Below are positions 1 through 8,564 of a DNA stretch of 64,000 nucleotides, one piece after another. Below the pieces are notes generated by a model that was not told the origin of the DNA, searched no databases, and saw only the letters and a list, made by a program, of their open reading frames with translations. Every line of letters starts with the position of its first letter. The first letter of the stretch is position 1. The DNA comes from an uncultured Lachnospiraceae bacterium. Lineage in GTDB: Bacteria; Bacillota; Clostridia; Lachnospirales; Lachnospiraceae. Position numbers and translations under genes: made by a program. The stretch spans positions 27,701 to 91,700 of the forward strand of contig CAJTUA010000009.1 of assembly GCA_910579615.1 (NCBI GenBank). The letters run 5' to 3'.

Positions 1-108
1 GTTTCCGTTGGTTCCGGGGTCGGTGTTTCTTCTCCCGGCGGTGTCGGTTCCGGCGTTTCCGTTGGTTCCGGGGTCGGTGTTTCTTCTCCCGGCGGTGTCG
101 GTTCCGGC
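1..108 (-). repeat. Two identical 54-bp tandem repeats coding an 18-aa Pro/Thr unit
   Basis: Bases 1-54 and 55-108 are identical. In the adhesin frame each unit reads TPEPTPPGEETPTPEPTE. The array continues to the window edge, so its total copy number is unknown. Flanking sequence up to about 230 holds looser TPTP-type copies. Identity at DNA level points to recent expansion or ongoing homogenisation. Confidence 0.9.
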
Positions 109-1766
109 GTTTCGGTTGTAAACGGAGTCGGCATCGGTGTTGGCGTACCCGTCGGCGTCGGGGTTGAAGTATCCTCCGGTGTCGGCGTTTCTGACGGTGT
201 CGGGGTCGGTGTTATCTTCGGCTCCGGAATCCACTCAAACGTGTTCTTGTGAATCTCACCGCCTCGGACATCAATGTGGTTTGCAAGCACGGAACCATTG
301 TGCGTCTCCAAAACGATAACCGATGCGCACGGCGCAAGGACAACCCCCGCATAGGTCTTTCCTAAGCCGACCTCGCCGTTGTATGAACCAAGATTCCACA
401 AAATCCTTCCCGCATCCCGGCTATACCCGCCACTTATCTGCACTCCGTCCACATAGATATAAGGATTCTGGAATGCAAAGCTGCTTCCATACGCATCCAG
501 ACCGATTACATTGACAATCACAGAATAATCCTTTGCGCCGTCCTCGCCCACAAAGGATATAAAACTGCGGTCATTGTCCAACAATGCCGCCGGAAGGGCA
601 ACAACATTATTCCTTCCTGCTTTGCACAAAATCGTTATCTTATCTTTTCCGTTTCCTTCCTCCACACGAATCTCAGAAACGCTGCCCGCATAAAGGCTCT
701 CACGGCTTTCCTGCCCCAAAACGGTATAGCCGCCCGAAACATCAAGCCCTAAGGTCTGTGCCCTGCTAAGCGCATTTGCCAGACTCTGCAGTGCCGAAAA
801 CGCCTCGTCAAAATGAATGAGTTTGCTGCCCGCCCACGAAGTCAAATCGTCCACGAGGAACACGTTCGTCAAAACATCGTTCGCGGCAATCTTCTTTGGC
901 TGCATGCTCTCGCTCCACAGCATCCACTCGCCGCCCTGGTCCCTTGTCACATAGATGCGTCCTCCCGCATCATCCCTGCCAAGCACCAGGCTCCCGGTCT
1001 CCTGCTTAACAATCCGGTTCCAGTCATCTCCCACAAGCTGCTCGATATAAGTACCGGTGTAAGCCCTGTCCTCACAAAGAGCCGTCACACCAAACTGCCC
1101 GTTCCCGCCAAGCCTTGCCCGGCGCGCTGCAACATTCCCCTCAAAATCCACGGTCACATCAAGCTCATTTGCAAAAATGGAGAAATCACCCGCGGTTCCA
1201 AGTCCGCCGTCCATGGAGGCGTACACGAAATCGCGCAGCACACTGTAGTCCCGCGAAGTCGCATCCCCCGGCCGCAGCATAACGGTCAGCTTATTCTTTC
1301 CGCTGCTGTGCCAGTTCACCGAAATCAGCGACTGTGGATTTGACGGTGCAAACGCCACCGTAAGCTCCACCGCCCCCTCCCTCGGTGTCACCTCATAAAG
1401 ACCCGCATTCTCGGCTCCCACATTATCAATCTTATAGTAATCCCCAGACAGGTTCGCAGGTCCTAACCAGGAAACTGCAGAGCCAGTCGCAGTGATGGAA
1501 GCAAAGCCATCCCTGCCAAAAAAAACATTAAAACGTGTGTTCGCCAGTTCCCCTGTAAATCCAGCGACCACCAGTTCCAGAACAAACGGTCCCTCCCCAC
1601 TATAACGGATTGCCTCGCGTTCCACGTTATCCACCACCATCGTAGTGCCCGTAAACGCATCCGGCTCGGATGCATACGCGGTCATCGGAGAAAAATTCAT
1701 TACGCACATCGCAACAATGACCATCGTAACAATCCTGATTTTCAATTTTTTTGAAAATCCGCTCAT
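1..1766 (-). CDS. Secreted choice-of-anchor-A / collagen-binding-like adhesin, partial (3' end outside window)
   Basis: The reading frame is open from the ATG at 1766 to the window edge (588 codons seen, no stop). The start is set by GGAGG six bases upstream. Residues 1-32 form a signal peptide: a basic start, a hydrophobic core (IVTMVIVAMCVM) and a likely AYA cleavage site. Much of residues 310-510 resembles the choice-of-anchor A (collagen-binding-like) fold, with the pattern RILWNLGSYNGEV, then GVVLAPCASV, then GSVLANHIDV and GEIHKNTFEW. After about residue 515 it becomes a Pro/Thr/Glu-rich stalk ending in 18-residue repeats that run out of the window. Such stalks usually hold a surface domain away from the wall; a sortase or other anchor would lie outside the window. 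Role as a surface adhesin is inferred from the family; the ligand is unknown. Confidence 0.75.
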   Translation of the reverse strand, partial: MSGFSKKLKIRIVTMVIVAMCVMNFSPMTAYASEPDAFTGTTMVVDNVEREAIRYSGEGPFVLELVVAGFTGELANTRFNVFFGRDGFASITATGSAVSWLGPANLSGDYYKIDNVGAENAGLYEVTPREGAVELTVAFAPSNPQSLISVNWHSSGKNKLTVMLRPGDATSRDYSVLRDFVYASMDGGLGTAGDFSIFANELDVTVDFEGNVAARRARLGGNGQFGVTALCEDRAYTGTYIEQLVGDDWNRIVKQETGSLVLGRDDAGGRIYVTRDQGGEWMLWSESMQPKKIAANDVLTNVFLVDDLTSWAGSKLIHFDEAFSALQSLANALSRAQTLGLDVSGGYTVLGQESRESLYAGSVSEIRVEEGNGKDKITILCKAGRNNVVALPAALLDNDRSFISFVGEDGAKDYSVIVNVIGLDAYGSSFAFQNPYIYVDGVQISGGYSRDAGRILWNLGSYNGEVGLGKTYAGVVLAPCASVIVLETHNGSVLANHIDVRGGEIHKNTFEWIPEPKITPTPTPSETPTPEDTSTPTPTGTPTPMPTPFTTETPEPTPPGEETPTPEPTETPEPTPPGEETPTPEPTE

Positions 1767-1851
1767 AAATGTCCTCCTTCCGTGTTCTTCCCTTTTTTGT
1801 ACCCTCCCCCTATAATAAAAATGCCCTCACAGGCACACTTTCCTTTCTTAC

Positions 1852-1880
1852 ATCATAGCAAAATTTTCCCAAAAAGTAAA
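1852..1880 (-). promoter_or_regulatory. Sigma-A-type promoter of the adhesin gene
   Basis: On the minus strand TTTACT (1880-1875) and TATGAT (1857-1852) are 17 bases apart, upstream of the adhesin ATG at 1766. The leader of about 80 bases contains a short TGCC/GGCA stem followed by five T near 1820, too weak to call an attenuator. Confidence 0.5.
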
Positions 1881-2001
1881 TATGATTTTTCATCAGATTT
1901 TTCACATTTCAAGTTTTTTTGTACCTTCTTTCGCCGCTTTTTTTGCGGCTTTATGCCCCCTTTTCCAATTTTGTTCCAAAACCCGCTAAAAATGAAAGCT
2001 C

Positions 2002-2051
2002 CCGGCAGGATACCATATCACATAATTTCCATGATACCAATATCCTGCCGG
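2002..2051 (-). terminator. Inverted repeat downstream of the XRE gene, possible terminator
   Basis: CCGGCAGGATA (2002-2012) pairs exactly with TATCCTGCCGG (2041-2051) around a 28-base loop. It follows the stop of the XRE gene at 2105 and is followed on the minus strand by a T-rich but interrupted tract. The long loop makes it a weak terminator; a protein site is an alternative. The rest of the 1767-2104 gap holds only the adhesin promoter and leader. Confidence 0.35.
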
Positions 2052-2104
2052 AAGCCAATGCACAGATATGTTTAGTCTGCTGCCCGCACCGTCCGCTCTT
2101 CACA

Positions 2105-3106
2105 TTATTTCTTCTCGAATATATTTAATATAGAAAGCACCGCCGGGAACAGCACCCCGGCAATCGGCCAGACAATCCAATTCTCCCTCCAATGGTACCC
2201 GTAAAAGCCGGTAAAAAGAAAGATTGCGGCGGCAACAAGCCAATAAACCGTGCAGATTGCTGATTTTACCGGAGATTTTGTCTTTTCCTTTACACTGTAA
2301 TCCCCCTCCTGCAGCAGCTTCTCATAGCTTGCATGGATAATTCCTGCAAAGACGAAAAAATACACGCCAACCGCCTCAATCACAAACATCAGGCACAGGC
2401 ACAGCACCATAATAAAATCTTCAAGCTCTCCCCCGGATGCCATGGCACCAGCAAAAAGTGCCATAACACCACAGATACAACTCACGGTTCCAATAATATT
2501 ATATCTCGTGTAAGTCGGCTCAAACTGGCGCTTGCGCTCTGCCACCATCCCCGTCACACCGTATTCCGTCTCAATAATTTCTTTCTCCAGAAACTCATAC
2601 GGCTTCGTCTTCATACCACAGCGGATGAAAATCGCGCTGGCACCTGCCACGATGGCAAGCAGGAAAATCATCCCAATCCCTAACGCCGCATCTTCCGACA
2701 GCGGAATCATTTTCTGCTCGGCGCACACGCCAAGGAGGAGCAAAGCGACCGGGGAGAGGATGCACAGCAATACGGCAACTGCAATCTGCGGTGCGGTCTG
2801 CCTCTTTGCGCGCAAAAACTCATTTGCCTCATCCATGCCCACCCGGCGCACCACACAATCGTTTCCTGCCATATTCAATGCTTCCCCCGGCACTTCCTCC
2901 GGTGCCTGTATCTCATCCTTCATCAGATAATCCGTCGTGACACCGAACAGCCTGCTCATCTGAAGGATGCGCTGTAAATCCGGGGTCGCCTGCGCGCCTT
3001 CCCATTTCGAAACCGCCTGTCTTGTCACACCTAACTGCTCCGCCAATTCCTCCTGCGACCAGCCGTTTTTCTTCCTCTCAAGAATAATCTTGTCCGCTAA
3101 AATCAT
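2105..3106 (-). CDS. XRE-family transcriptional regulator with C-terminal membrane segments
   Basis: 333 aa. Residues 1-60 are a Cro/CI-type helix-turn-helix (ILERKKNGWSQEELAEQLGV, then TRQAVSKWEG), which is a DNA-binding domain. From about residue 105 there are roughly six hydrophobic segments (near 107-127, 141-161, 207-226, 232-262, 280-302 and 312-328). This architecture, an XRE domain on a multi-pass membrane anchor, is common in Firmicutes, and its targets are usually unknown. The ATG is preceded by GGAG. It stands alone, with more than 300 bases on each side. Sensing a membrane signal is inference only. Confidence 0.8.
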   Translation of the reverse strand: MILADKIILERKKNGWSQEELAEQLGVTRQAVSKWEGAQATPDLQRILQMSRLFGVTTDYLMKDEIQAPEEVPGEALNMAGNDCVVRRVGMDEANEFLRAKRQTAPQIAVAVLLCILSPVALLLLGVCAEQKMIPLSEDAALGIGMIFLLAIVAGASAIFIRCGMKTKPYEFLEKEIIETEYGVTGMVAERKRQFEPTYTRYNIIGTVSCICGVMALFAGAMASGGELEDFIMVLCLCLMFVIEAVGVYFFVFAGIIHASYEKLLQEGDYSVKEKTKSPVKSAICTVYWLVAAAIFLFTGFYGYHWRENWIVWPIAGVLFPAVLSILNIFEKK

Positions 3107-3424
3107 TGTTTTTTCTCCGTTCCATTTTATTTCCGAAAAAAGATGCGCAAGGATTCCCCGATTCTTCCATCTTCTTTGCGGCTGCCTTCAATCTAGCACG
3201 GTGTGCCGTTGCATACAAGAAAACCGCAGCGGGCAATCTGTCAACCGTGGGTTGCAACCGCCATTTTCCTGGTATTCCATACAGTATCCTTCCTCTTATC
3301 CCGCTCCATTTTCGAAACATCACGGAAAAAACTTGTTCGGATACAGCCCGGTTCAAAACCAAAATTTCAGCGACAATTCCCTGAATTTTCCATTTCCACG
3401 AAACCTTCCTTTGTGTATCCGCCC
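3107..3424. other. 318-bp intergenic stretch, no gene recognised
   Basis: The stretch lies between the end of the sialate O-acetylesterase gene and the start of the XRE gene, both on the minus strand. It should carry the XRE promoter, but no convincing -35/-10 pair was found. Short open frames on both strands lack a ribosome-binding site or any recognisable domain. No clear terminator was found for the upstream operon. Confidence 0.5.
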
Positions 3425-5146
3425 TTACAGCTCCATCACCTGCCGAATCTCCACCCGGCTCTCCTTCCCGCCCGCATCTTCCTCATCCTTCCTGCTCGTG
3501 CGGAACGGTGCCATCGGCAAGCCATTCTTCCCAAAATAATTCACTTCGCCGTAATTTGTCCAACAATAACGCGCATACACTGGTTTTTCTATCCCTTCGG
3601 CAAAAAGGCGCAGCACATCCGCATGGTTTTCATCCAGAAAAACCTGCGCCGGTACAAATTTTTTATCCGCCCCCGCAATCTCAAAGCCTTCCGCCGTAAC
3701 ATCCCCAGAAAGCGTGGAAGTGCTTTTTGCCGCAGCCCCTCCGCCTGAAACACCGCCCGCGCCAAAACCACGGTTCCCGCCGCACTTTGCGTCTCTGCCA
3801 CAAACCACAAAACCATCCTCCGCAAAGTCAAAGCGCACCAACAGCTCCGCGCCACGGCGCACCGCATCCCGGTAAACCGGCCCGAAGGCACTCTTTTTTG
3901 TACACAGCCCGTACACGAGCCACATTGCCTGCAGCGCCAGGCGCTCTCCAACAACCTCCTTTTCCTTCGGGTGGATTTCATTGAACTCACCGTGGTCTAA
4001 AATCACTGCAATCCCCGTATTTTTCACTGTCTCAAACACACGCATCTGCGCCTCGCGTATCAGGCACCAGTGCCTGTAATCCGGGTCTGCTGCGTAACGG
4101 TGCATCGGAAGCTGTACCATCAGAAACGGCAGGCTTAAATCCTCCCAGTCCTCCCTCCATTTTGCAATCATTTCCCGGAACAGGCGCTCGTACATTTTCG
4201 GCTTATGGTCATCGCTCTCGCCCTGATAATAAATGAATCCCCGCAAGGTATACGGCATCACCCGCTGCAGCATACACTCATAAAGCCCTGCCGGACGGAA
4301 CGGGTTGATGCAGCACATTGGCCCCGGCCACTGGTTTTCCCCGCAGCGGCGCTGCACCTCATCCCAGGACATGGCAGGATTCTCAGCATAGCAGGCCGCC
4401 GCGCGCACATTCCACTCCGCGTCGTATTTCTCATAGGCGCGGTATTCGGCAATCTGCTGCTCCTCGCTCTTTCCCGCAACCGCCGCCTCATAGTCGTCAA
4501 GATAGCTTTTTAATTCCGCATCCCGCGAAAGCGTTTCTTTGTCCATCCATGCGCTTGCCGAGGTTCCGCCCCAGTTGCAGCCGATTACCCCAACCACAAC
4601 ACCAAGCTGTTTTGCCAGGCGTTTTGCAAAAAAATATCCAACCGCCGACCAACATTTTGCGCGTTCCGAATCGAAGGTGCTCCACCCGGAATTTTTCTCC
4701 GCCTCGTAAAAATGTGCATCCTTGCAGGCATTCTTCTGTGTGTAATAAAAGCGCACACCCGGATTTATGTCATTTGCCAGAAAATCCATGCCGCCCCGGC
4801 AGTTCTGCAATTCAAGCTCCATATTGGATTGCCCGCCCGCAAGCCACACCTCGCCGACGGCCACATCCGCAAATGTGCGCACCACGCTGCCGCAAGAAAC
4901 TGTCATCGTATCCCCCGCAAACATATCGCCATAGGAATCCGATGCCGCCGCTTTTTTTCCGCTTGCTGCCATCGGGGCAAGTACGGCGCACCAGCGTCCG
5001 TTTTCCACGGTGGTTTCCACCCTTTGCCCCAAAAACGCAACCGTGACCCTTGCTCCATCCTCCCCTTCCCCGAAAATTTTCACATTTTTATCCCGCTGCA
5101 GTACCATATGGTCGGAAAATACTGCAGCTACGCAAAATTCTGCCAT
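3425..5146 (-). CDS. Sialate O-acetylesterase-type SGNH esterase
   Basis: 573 aa, a usual length for the SASA (DUF303) carbohydrate esterase family, which removes O-acetyl groups from sialic acids or other acetylated sugars. The nucleophile motif GQSNM is at 105-109 (Ser107), FIYYQGESD at about 304-312, and the late Asn-Glu-Ile-His-Pro with the catalytic His at about 392. No signal peptide is seen, so it probably acts in the cytoplasm. A Gly/Ser/Ala-rich low-complexity insert (GFGAGGVSGGG) lies near residues 465-490. The ATG is 12 bases after the GH42 stop, so the two genes are surely cotranscribed and probably act on one acetylated galactoside. Substrate specificity cannot be read from sequence. 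Confidence 0.85.
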   Translation of the reverse strand: MAEFCVAAVFSDHMVLQRDKNVKIFGEGEDGARVTVAFLGQRVETTVENGRWCAVLAPMAASGKKAAASDSYGDMFAGDTMTVSCGSVVRTFADVAVGEVWLAGGQSNMELELQNCRGGMDFLANDINPGVRFYYTQKNACKDAHFYEAEKNSGWSTFDSERAKCWSAVGYFFAKRLAKQLGVVVGVIGCNWGGTSASAWMDKETLSRDAELKSYLDDYEAAVAGKSEEQQIAEYRAYEKYDAEWNVRAAACYAENPAMSWDEVQRRCGENQWPGPMCCINPFRPAGLYECMLQRVMPYTLRGFIYYQGESDDHKPKMYERLFREMIAKWREDWEDLSLPFLMVQLPMHRYAADPDYRHWCLIREAQMRVFETVKNTGIAVILDHGEFNEIHPKEKEVVGERLALQAMWLVYGLCTKKSAFGPVYRDAVRRGAELLVRFDFAEDGFVVCGRDAKCGGNRGFGAGGVSGGGAAAKSTSTLSGDVTAEGFEIAGADKKFVPAQVFLDENHADVLRLFAEGIEKPVYARYCWTNYGEVNYFGKNGLPMAPFRTSRKDEEDAGGKESRVEIRQVMEL

Positions 5147-5158
5147 ATCCTTCCCCTT

Positions 5159-7204
5159 TCAATGCCGATACACTTTTACCCCGTATCCGTCCAGTGCCAC
5201 TTCTCCCTGCTCCCACTGCGCCCCAACCAGCTCAAACATCGGAATGCCAAGCGTAACCGTGACCGCATCTTTCCCATAATTCAACACAAAAATATAGTCT
5301 ACCGCACCTTTCTTTCGCACGGCAAGCTCGCAGCTTCCCGGCAGGCGCACAATCGCCGCAAACGGTTCTGCTACCCCAAGCCTGCGCAGGAAAACTTTCA
5401 CATTTTCCACATCAAAGGTGCTCCCGAAATAATACGTCTCCCCACTACCGAACGAATTGCAAATCAGCGCGGGCTCGCCCGCATAGCAACCACCCTCATA
5501 GCGCGCAAGCACCTTCGCATCCGCCCCAGTTGGTGCCAGCATATCCCAAAAAACCGGCGCGGCAAGCTTTACCCCGTCCCAGTCCACGCGCACATCCGAC
5601 TCATCCGGCGCGGCAAGGGAATATTCCGGCACATCCGTTCCGGTCAGATGGGCCGCAAGCCCCGGAAGATTGTCCATCACACAGAACCCGCGCAAATCCT
5701 TCTGCCCGGTGCGGCAGCCAACGACAAGCCTTCCGCCCGCCGCCACGTACTGCTCCAAAAGCTTTTCCCTCTGCGGTGTCAGAATTTCCGGATGCGGGTA
5801 AAACAGCACGGAATATTTTGCAAGCTGCCCGGCAGTCACTGAATCATCCAGATACACATAGTCAAACATTACATGTTCCTGCTGCAGCGCAACAAACAGC
5901 GCATCCTCGCTTTGGCGCTGCAGCCTGCCGTGCCAGTGGTCCACCTCCGCATCCCACTGGTTATCATAATCGCGCACAACCGCCACCTGCGGGGTATAGA
6001 CAGCACCCGCAACCTCCTGCAAATTGGCAAGCTTTCTATGTATTTCCCGCAATTCCTGAATCCTGCGGTTCTCCCTGCCGGAGTAATCCAAAATCCCATG
6101 CCAGTACATCTCCGTGCCAAACGGACAGGTCCGCCACCGAAAATAGCTGATGTAATCCGCGCCATGCGCAATGCTCTGCATCGTCCAGAGTGTCATCTGC
6201 CCCGGTCTTGGGGTTGGCGCTTCCATCGAGACATTCCACCCGTTCGCGCCGCTCTGCTGCTCCATAATGCCAAACCGGGGCGAAATTGAGCGCACTTCGG
6301 TCAAATTCCTGCTCCACCACCGGTCCTTCATCGGTTCATCCGGCTGGAAGCCATCCACACAGTAACCAAAATTCGGATAGGAATCATAGGTATAAAAGCT
6401 CAGGTTATCCCGTGTTAATCTGTGGTTGTCAATATGCCCGAACATGCCGTTCGTCGTGATGAAATCGCCTTCCTTTAAGTATTTGCGCAAAATATCCGCC
6501 TGCATCGCCGCAAACGAGCACACACTGTCGGAGATAAAACGAATGTAATCCAAATGCAGGTGCGGGTTCACCGCCCAGGTGTTTGTCCTGCGCGGCACAT
6601 ATACCTCGGAAAATGCAGTATATGTCTGGTTCCAGAACACGGTTCCCCATGCCTCATTCAATTTTTCCACGGTTTTGTATTTATCCTTTAAAAACCGTCG
6701 AAATGCCACATTGTCACTCTCCGAATAAAACTCCCAGTTCTCGCAGTTAAATTCATTGTCAATCTGCCAGCCGATAATGGCTGGATGCCCCGCGTAATGG
6801 CTTGCGAAGCGCTCCACGATATTGGCACAGAATTCGCGGTAGACCGGCGAATTGTAATTGTAATGCCTCCTCGAACCGTGGCGGATCAAATCGCCGTCGC
6901 GCGTTGCGTTTAAGACCTCCGGATATTCCTCCGTCAGCCATGCCGGGGGAGTCGCCGTCGGGGTCGAGAAAATGACGCGCATCCCCTTTGCCTGCGCCAA
7001 ATCAAGAAAATCATCAAAAAATCCGTAGGTGTATTCCCCCTCGCGCGGCTCAACCTTACTCCACGCAAATTCCGCTATGCGCACGACCTCAATTCCTGCC
7101 TCCTTCATGCGGCAAAGGTCGCTTTCCCACATTTCACGCCCCCAGTGTTCCGGGTAATAGCAGGTGCCAATTGTGATATTCGTTCCGTCCAAAACCTGCC
7201 CCAT
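5159..7204 (-). CDS. GH42 beta-galactosidase
   Basis: 681 aa, full length for glycoside hydrolase family 42. The N-terminal TIM barrel shows YYPEHW near residue 17, FAWSKVEP and FSTPTATPPAWL, then IGWQIDNEF with the acid/base Glu at about 151 and FGIMEQQSG with the nucleophile Glu at about 315. A trimerisation domain with a glutamine-amidotransferase-like fold and a small C-terminal beta domain follow. There is no signal peptide, so it should cleave imported beta-galactosides in the cytoplasm. The ATG is 24 bases after the sigma-like gene and 12 bases before the esterase gene region, giving a tight three-gene unit. GH42 enzymes often act on plant galacto-oligosaccharides rather than lactose; that is family knowledge, not shown here. 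Confidence 0.92.
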   Translation of the reverse strand: MGQVLDGTNITIGTCYYPEHWGREMWESDLCRMKEAGIEVVRIAEFAWSKVEPREGEYTYGFFDDFLDLAQAKGMRVIFSTPTATPPAWLTEEYPEVLNATRDGDLIRHGSRRHYNYNSPVYREFCANIVERFASHYAGHPAIIGWQIDNEFNCENWEFYSESDNVAFRRFLKDKYKTVEKLNEAWGTVFWNQTYTAFSEVYVPRRTNTWAVNPHLHLDYIRFISDSVCSFAAMQADILRKYLKEGDFITTNGMFGHIDNHRLTRDNLSFYTYDSYPNFGYCVDGFQPDEPMKDRWWSRNLTEVRSISPRFGIMEQQSGANGWNVSMEAPTPRPGQMTLWTMQSIAHGADYISYFRWRTCPFGTEMYWHGILDYSGRENRRIQELREIHRKLANLQEVAGAVYTPQVAVVRDYDNQWDAEVDHWHGRLQRQSEDALFVALQQEHVMFDYVYLDDSVTAGQLAKYSVLFYPHPEILTPQREKLLEQYVAAGGRLVVGCRTGQKDLRGFCVMDNLPGLAAHLTGTDVPEYSLAAPDESDVRVDWDGVKLAAPVFWDMLAPTGADAKVLARYEGGCYAGEPALICNSFGSGETYYFGSTFDVENVKVFLRRLGVAEPFAAIVRLPGSCELAVRKKGAVDYIFVLNYGKDAVTVTLGIPMFELVGAQWEQGEVALDGYGVKVYRH

Positions 7205-7228
7205 TTCAAATTTCCTCCTCTTTTATAT

Positions 7229-8035
7229 TTATTCCCGCAAAAAATCCACATCTTTCGACAGACGCACCAGTTCCTTTACTTCCTCCACCGCAAGCTTCGT
7301 GTAGTCCGCCAATTCCTGTGCGTCCGGCAGCACGCCATTCTCCTTTGCCATATGCTTTGCCGCCTCGTGTAAAAGCCCAAGCTTTGCGACAATGCGCTCC
7401 TGTTCATCACCGTATGCGGTCTGCCCGTCAATATGCTCCGCGATGGCAAGGCGCACATACTCGCGGATGTAGGCAAGCGGCTCTGCCTGGCTCTTTTTTC
7501 CGGTCAGCTCCCTTAGCACCTGCATCAGCGCGATATTGCCCTCCTGAATCAAATCCTCCACATGCACGCCACGCCCGCGGTATCCCTTTGCAACCTCGAC
7601 GACCTCGTGGAGCGACGCGTGCAAAAGTTCATCAAAAACCGCCGCCTCCCCATCCAGAAGGCGCATCGCAAGCGCAAGCCGCTCTGCCTGCTTTATCTGC
7701 CGGAACGGTTCGATTTCTTTTAGGTAAACTCGAAGATAGCGGGAATCTTCCTCGCCATTTTCCGCGTTTCCTGCCGTCCTTGCGCTGCTCCTTTCCGCCT
7801 TCTTCCTGCCATCACTCCCCGCATCCTCCCCTGTATGCTCCATCGGCTCAATGCGTATCCCCTGTATCGTAATTTTCTTCTCAAACAGATAGCGGTAAAT
7901 CAGGTCGTACTGCGCTTCGCTTAAGTCCATCCCATCAAAGCTTTCCTCCACCTGTGCTTTCGTGAGCACATTGCCGTTGCCCTGCGCGTAGTCCGCAAGC
8001 CCCAAAAGGGCTTCCATAAAACTGTTCTGGTCCAT
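7229..8035 (-). CDS. Sigma-70-like protein lacking region 4
   Basis: 268 aa from the ATG at 8035; a GTG at 8047 is an alternative start. Residues 1-60 resemble the sigma region 1.1 fold. After a charged linker with Gly/Asp/Lys/Arg come region 1.2 (YLRVYLKEIEPF), region 2 (GRGVHVEDLIQEGNIALMQVL) and region 3 (a YIREYVRLAIAEHI helix, then helices ending KELVRLSKDVDF). The chain stops where sigma region 4, which binds the -35 element, should begin. It could be a degenerate sigma factor or an RNA-polymerase-binding regulator. It lies 24 bases upstream of the GH42 gene and could be cotranscribed with it. Function is inferred from domain resemblance only. Confidence 0.7.
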   Translation of the reverse strand: MDQNSFMEALLGLADYAQGNGNVLTKAQVEESFDGMDLSEAQYDLIYRYLFEKKITIQGIRIEPMEHTGEDAGSDGRKKAERSSARTAGNAENGEEDSRYLRVYLKEIEPFRQIKQAERLALAMRLLDGEAAVFDELLHASLHEVVEVAKGYRGRGVHVEDLIQEGNIALMQVLRELTGKKSQAEPLAYIREYVRLAIAEHIDGQTAYGDEQERIVAKLGLLHEAAKHMAKENGVLPDAQELADYTKLAVEEVKELVRLSKDVDFLRE

Positions 8036-8058
8036 CCTTTTTGTCACCTTTCTTTATT

Positions 8059-8212
8059 GAGAGTACCGCATATTCCCCTTCCAGACCCTATTCACGGCAG
8101 TGGAATTTTTTTTCTGCCATTTGCAGTTTCCTGCAAATTAACATCTTAAAAAAATTCCACTGGGGTCTGTACAGGGAATATGCTGTTTTTGAGAGTACCG
8201 CATATTCCCCTT
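8059..8212. repeat. Long-arm palindromic element A
   Basis: A 22-bp sequence at 8059-8080 is repeated exactly at 8191-8212 (period 132). Between them the DNA folds back: GCATATTCCCC and CAGACCC plus GCAGTGGAATTTTTTT on the left pair with AAAAAAATTCCACTG, GGGTCTG and GGGAATATGC on the right. It fills the gap between the 108-aa orphan and the sigma-like gene. Related elements occur at 10317, 28386 and 59112. Confidence 0.85.
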
Positions 8213-8214
8213 TT

Positions 8215-8541
8215 TTACGGTTTGTTTGCCGCATTTTTTGCGAGTTCATAGATATCCAGAAATATCTGAAACCCCTGTTTGAATTCCGCCGGCGCAAACA
8301 CGCCGCACTTTCCCGCGTACTCAAACAGGTAACTTGCAAACGCCACGAAATTCAGATGCGCAAGCAGCATCTGGTATTTTTCCTGTTCATAGTATTTCGC
8401 AAGGATATCGTGCTCATACACCGCAAGCTCACGAACCTCTGCATCTGTTTTTTCTGCAAGCATCTCCTCCATCCGCGCAAAGTCCTGCTGCATGAAAACT
8501 TCCTTTAAATCCGTACAAAAATTATTTAACTCCTCCGTCAT
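8215..8541 (-). CDS. Conserved-looking small protein of unknown function
   Basis: 108 aa. The ATG at 8541 has GGAGG eight bases upstream; a GTG at 8568 would overlap the recJ stop and is less likely. The protein is acidic and mostly helical, with no membrane segment, cysteine cluster or known motif (MTEELNNFCTDLKEVF at the start, FLDIYELAKNAAN at the end). It follows the RecJ-like gene by 23 bases and is probably cotranscribed with it. I do not recognise the family. Confidence 0.65.
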   Translation of the reverse strand: MTEELNNFCTDLKEVFMQQDFARMEEMLAEKTDAEVRELAVYEHDILAKYYEQEKYQMLLAHLNFVAFASYLFEYAGKCGVFAPAEFKQGFQIFLDIYELAKNAANKP

Positions 8542-8564
8542 CCGCGTTTCCTCCAAAAAATTTC

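Noticed and set aside
1..108. CRISPR-like short repeats at the window start
   Set aside because: The repeat is in frame and codes a Pro/Thr stalk; there are no spacers.
3078..3362. 94-codon minus-strand frame in the 3107-3424 gap
   Set aside because: It overlaps the start of the XRE gene in another frame and lacks a recognisable domain or a ribosome-binding site.
4712..5842. 376-codon open frame on the plus strand over the esterase and GH42 genes
   Set aside because: It spans the junction of two strongly supported genes on the other strand and has low-complexity basic composition.
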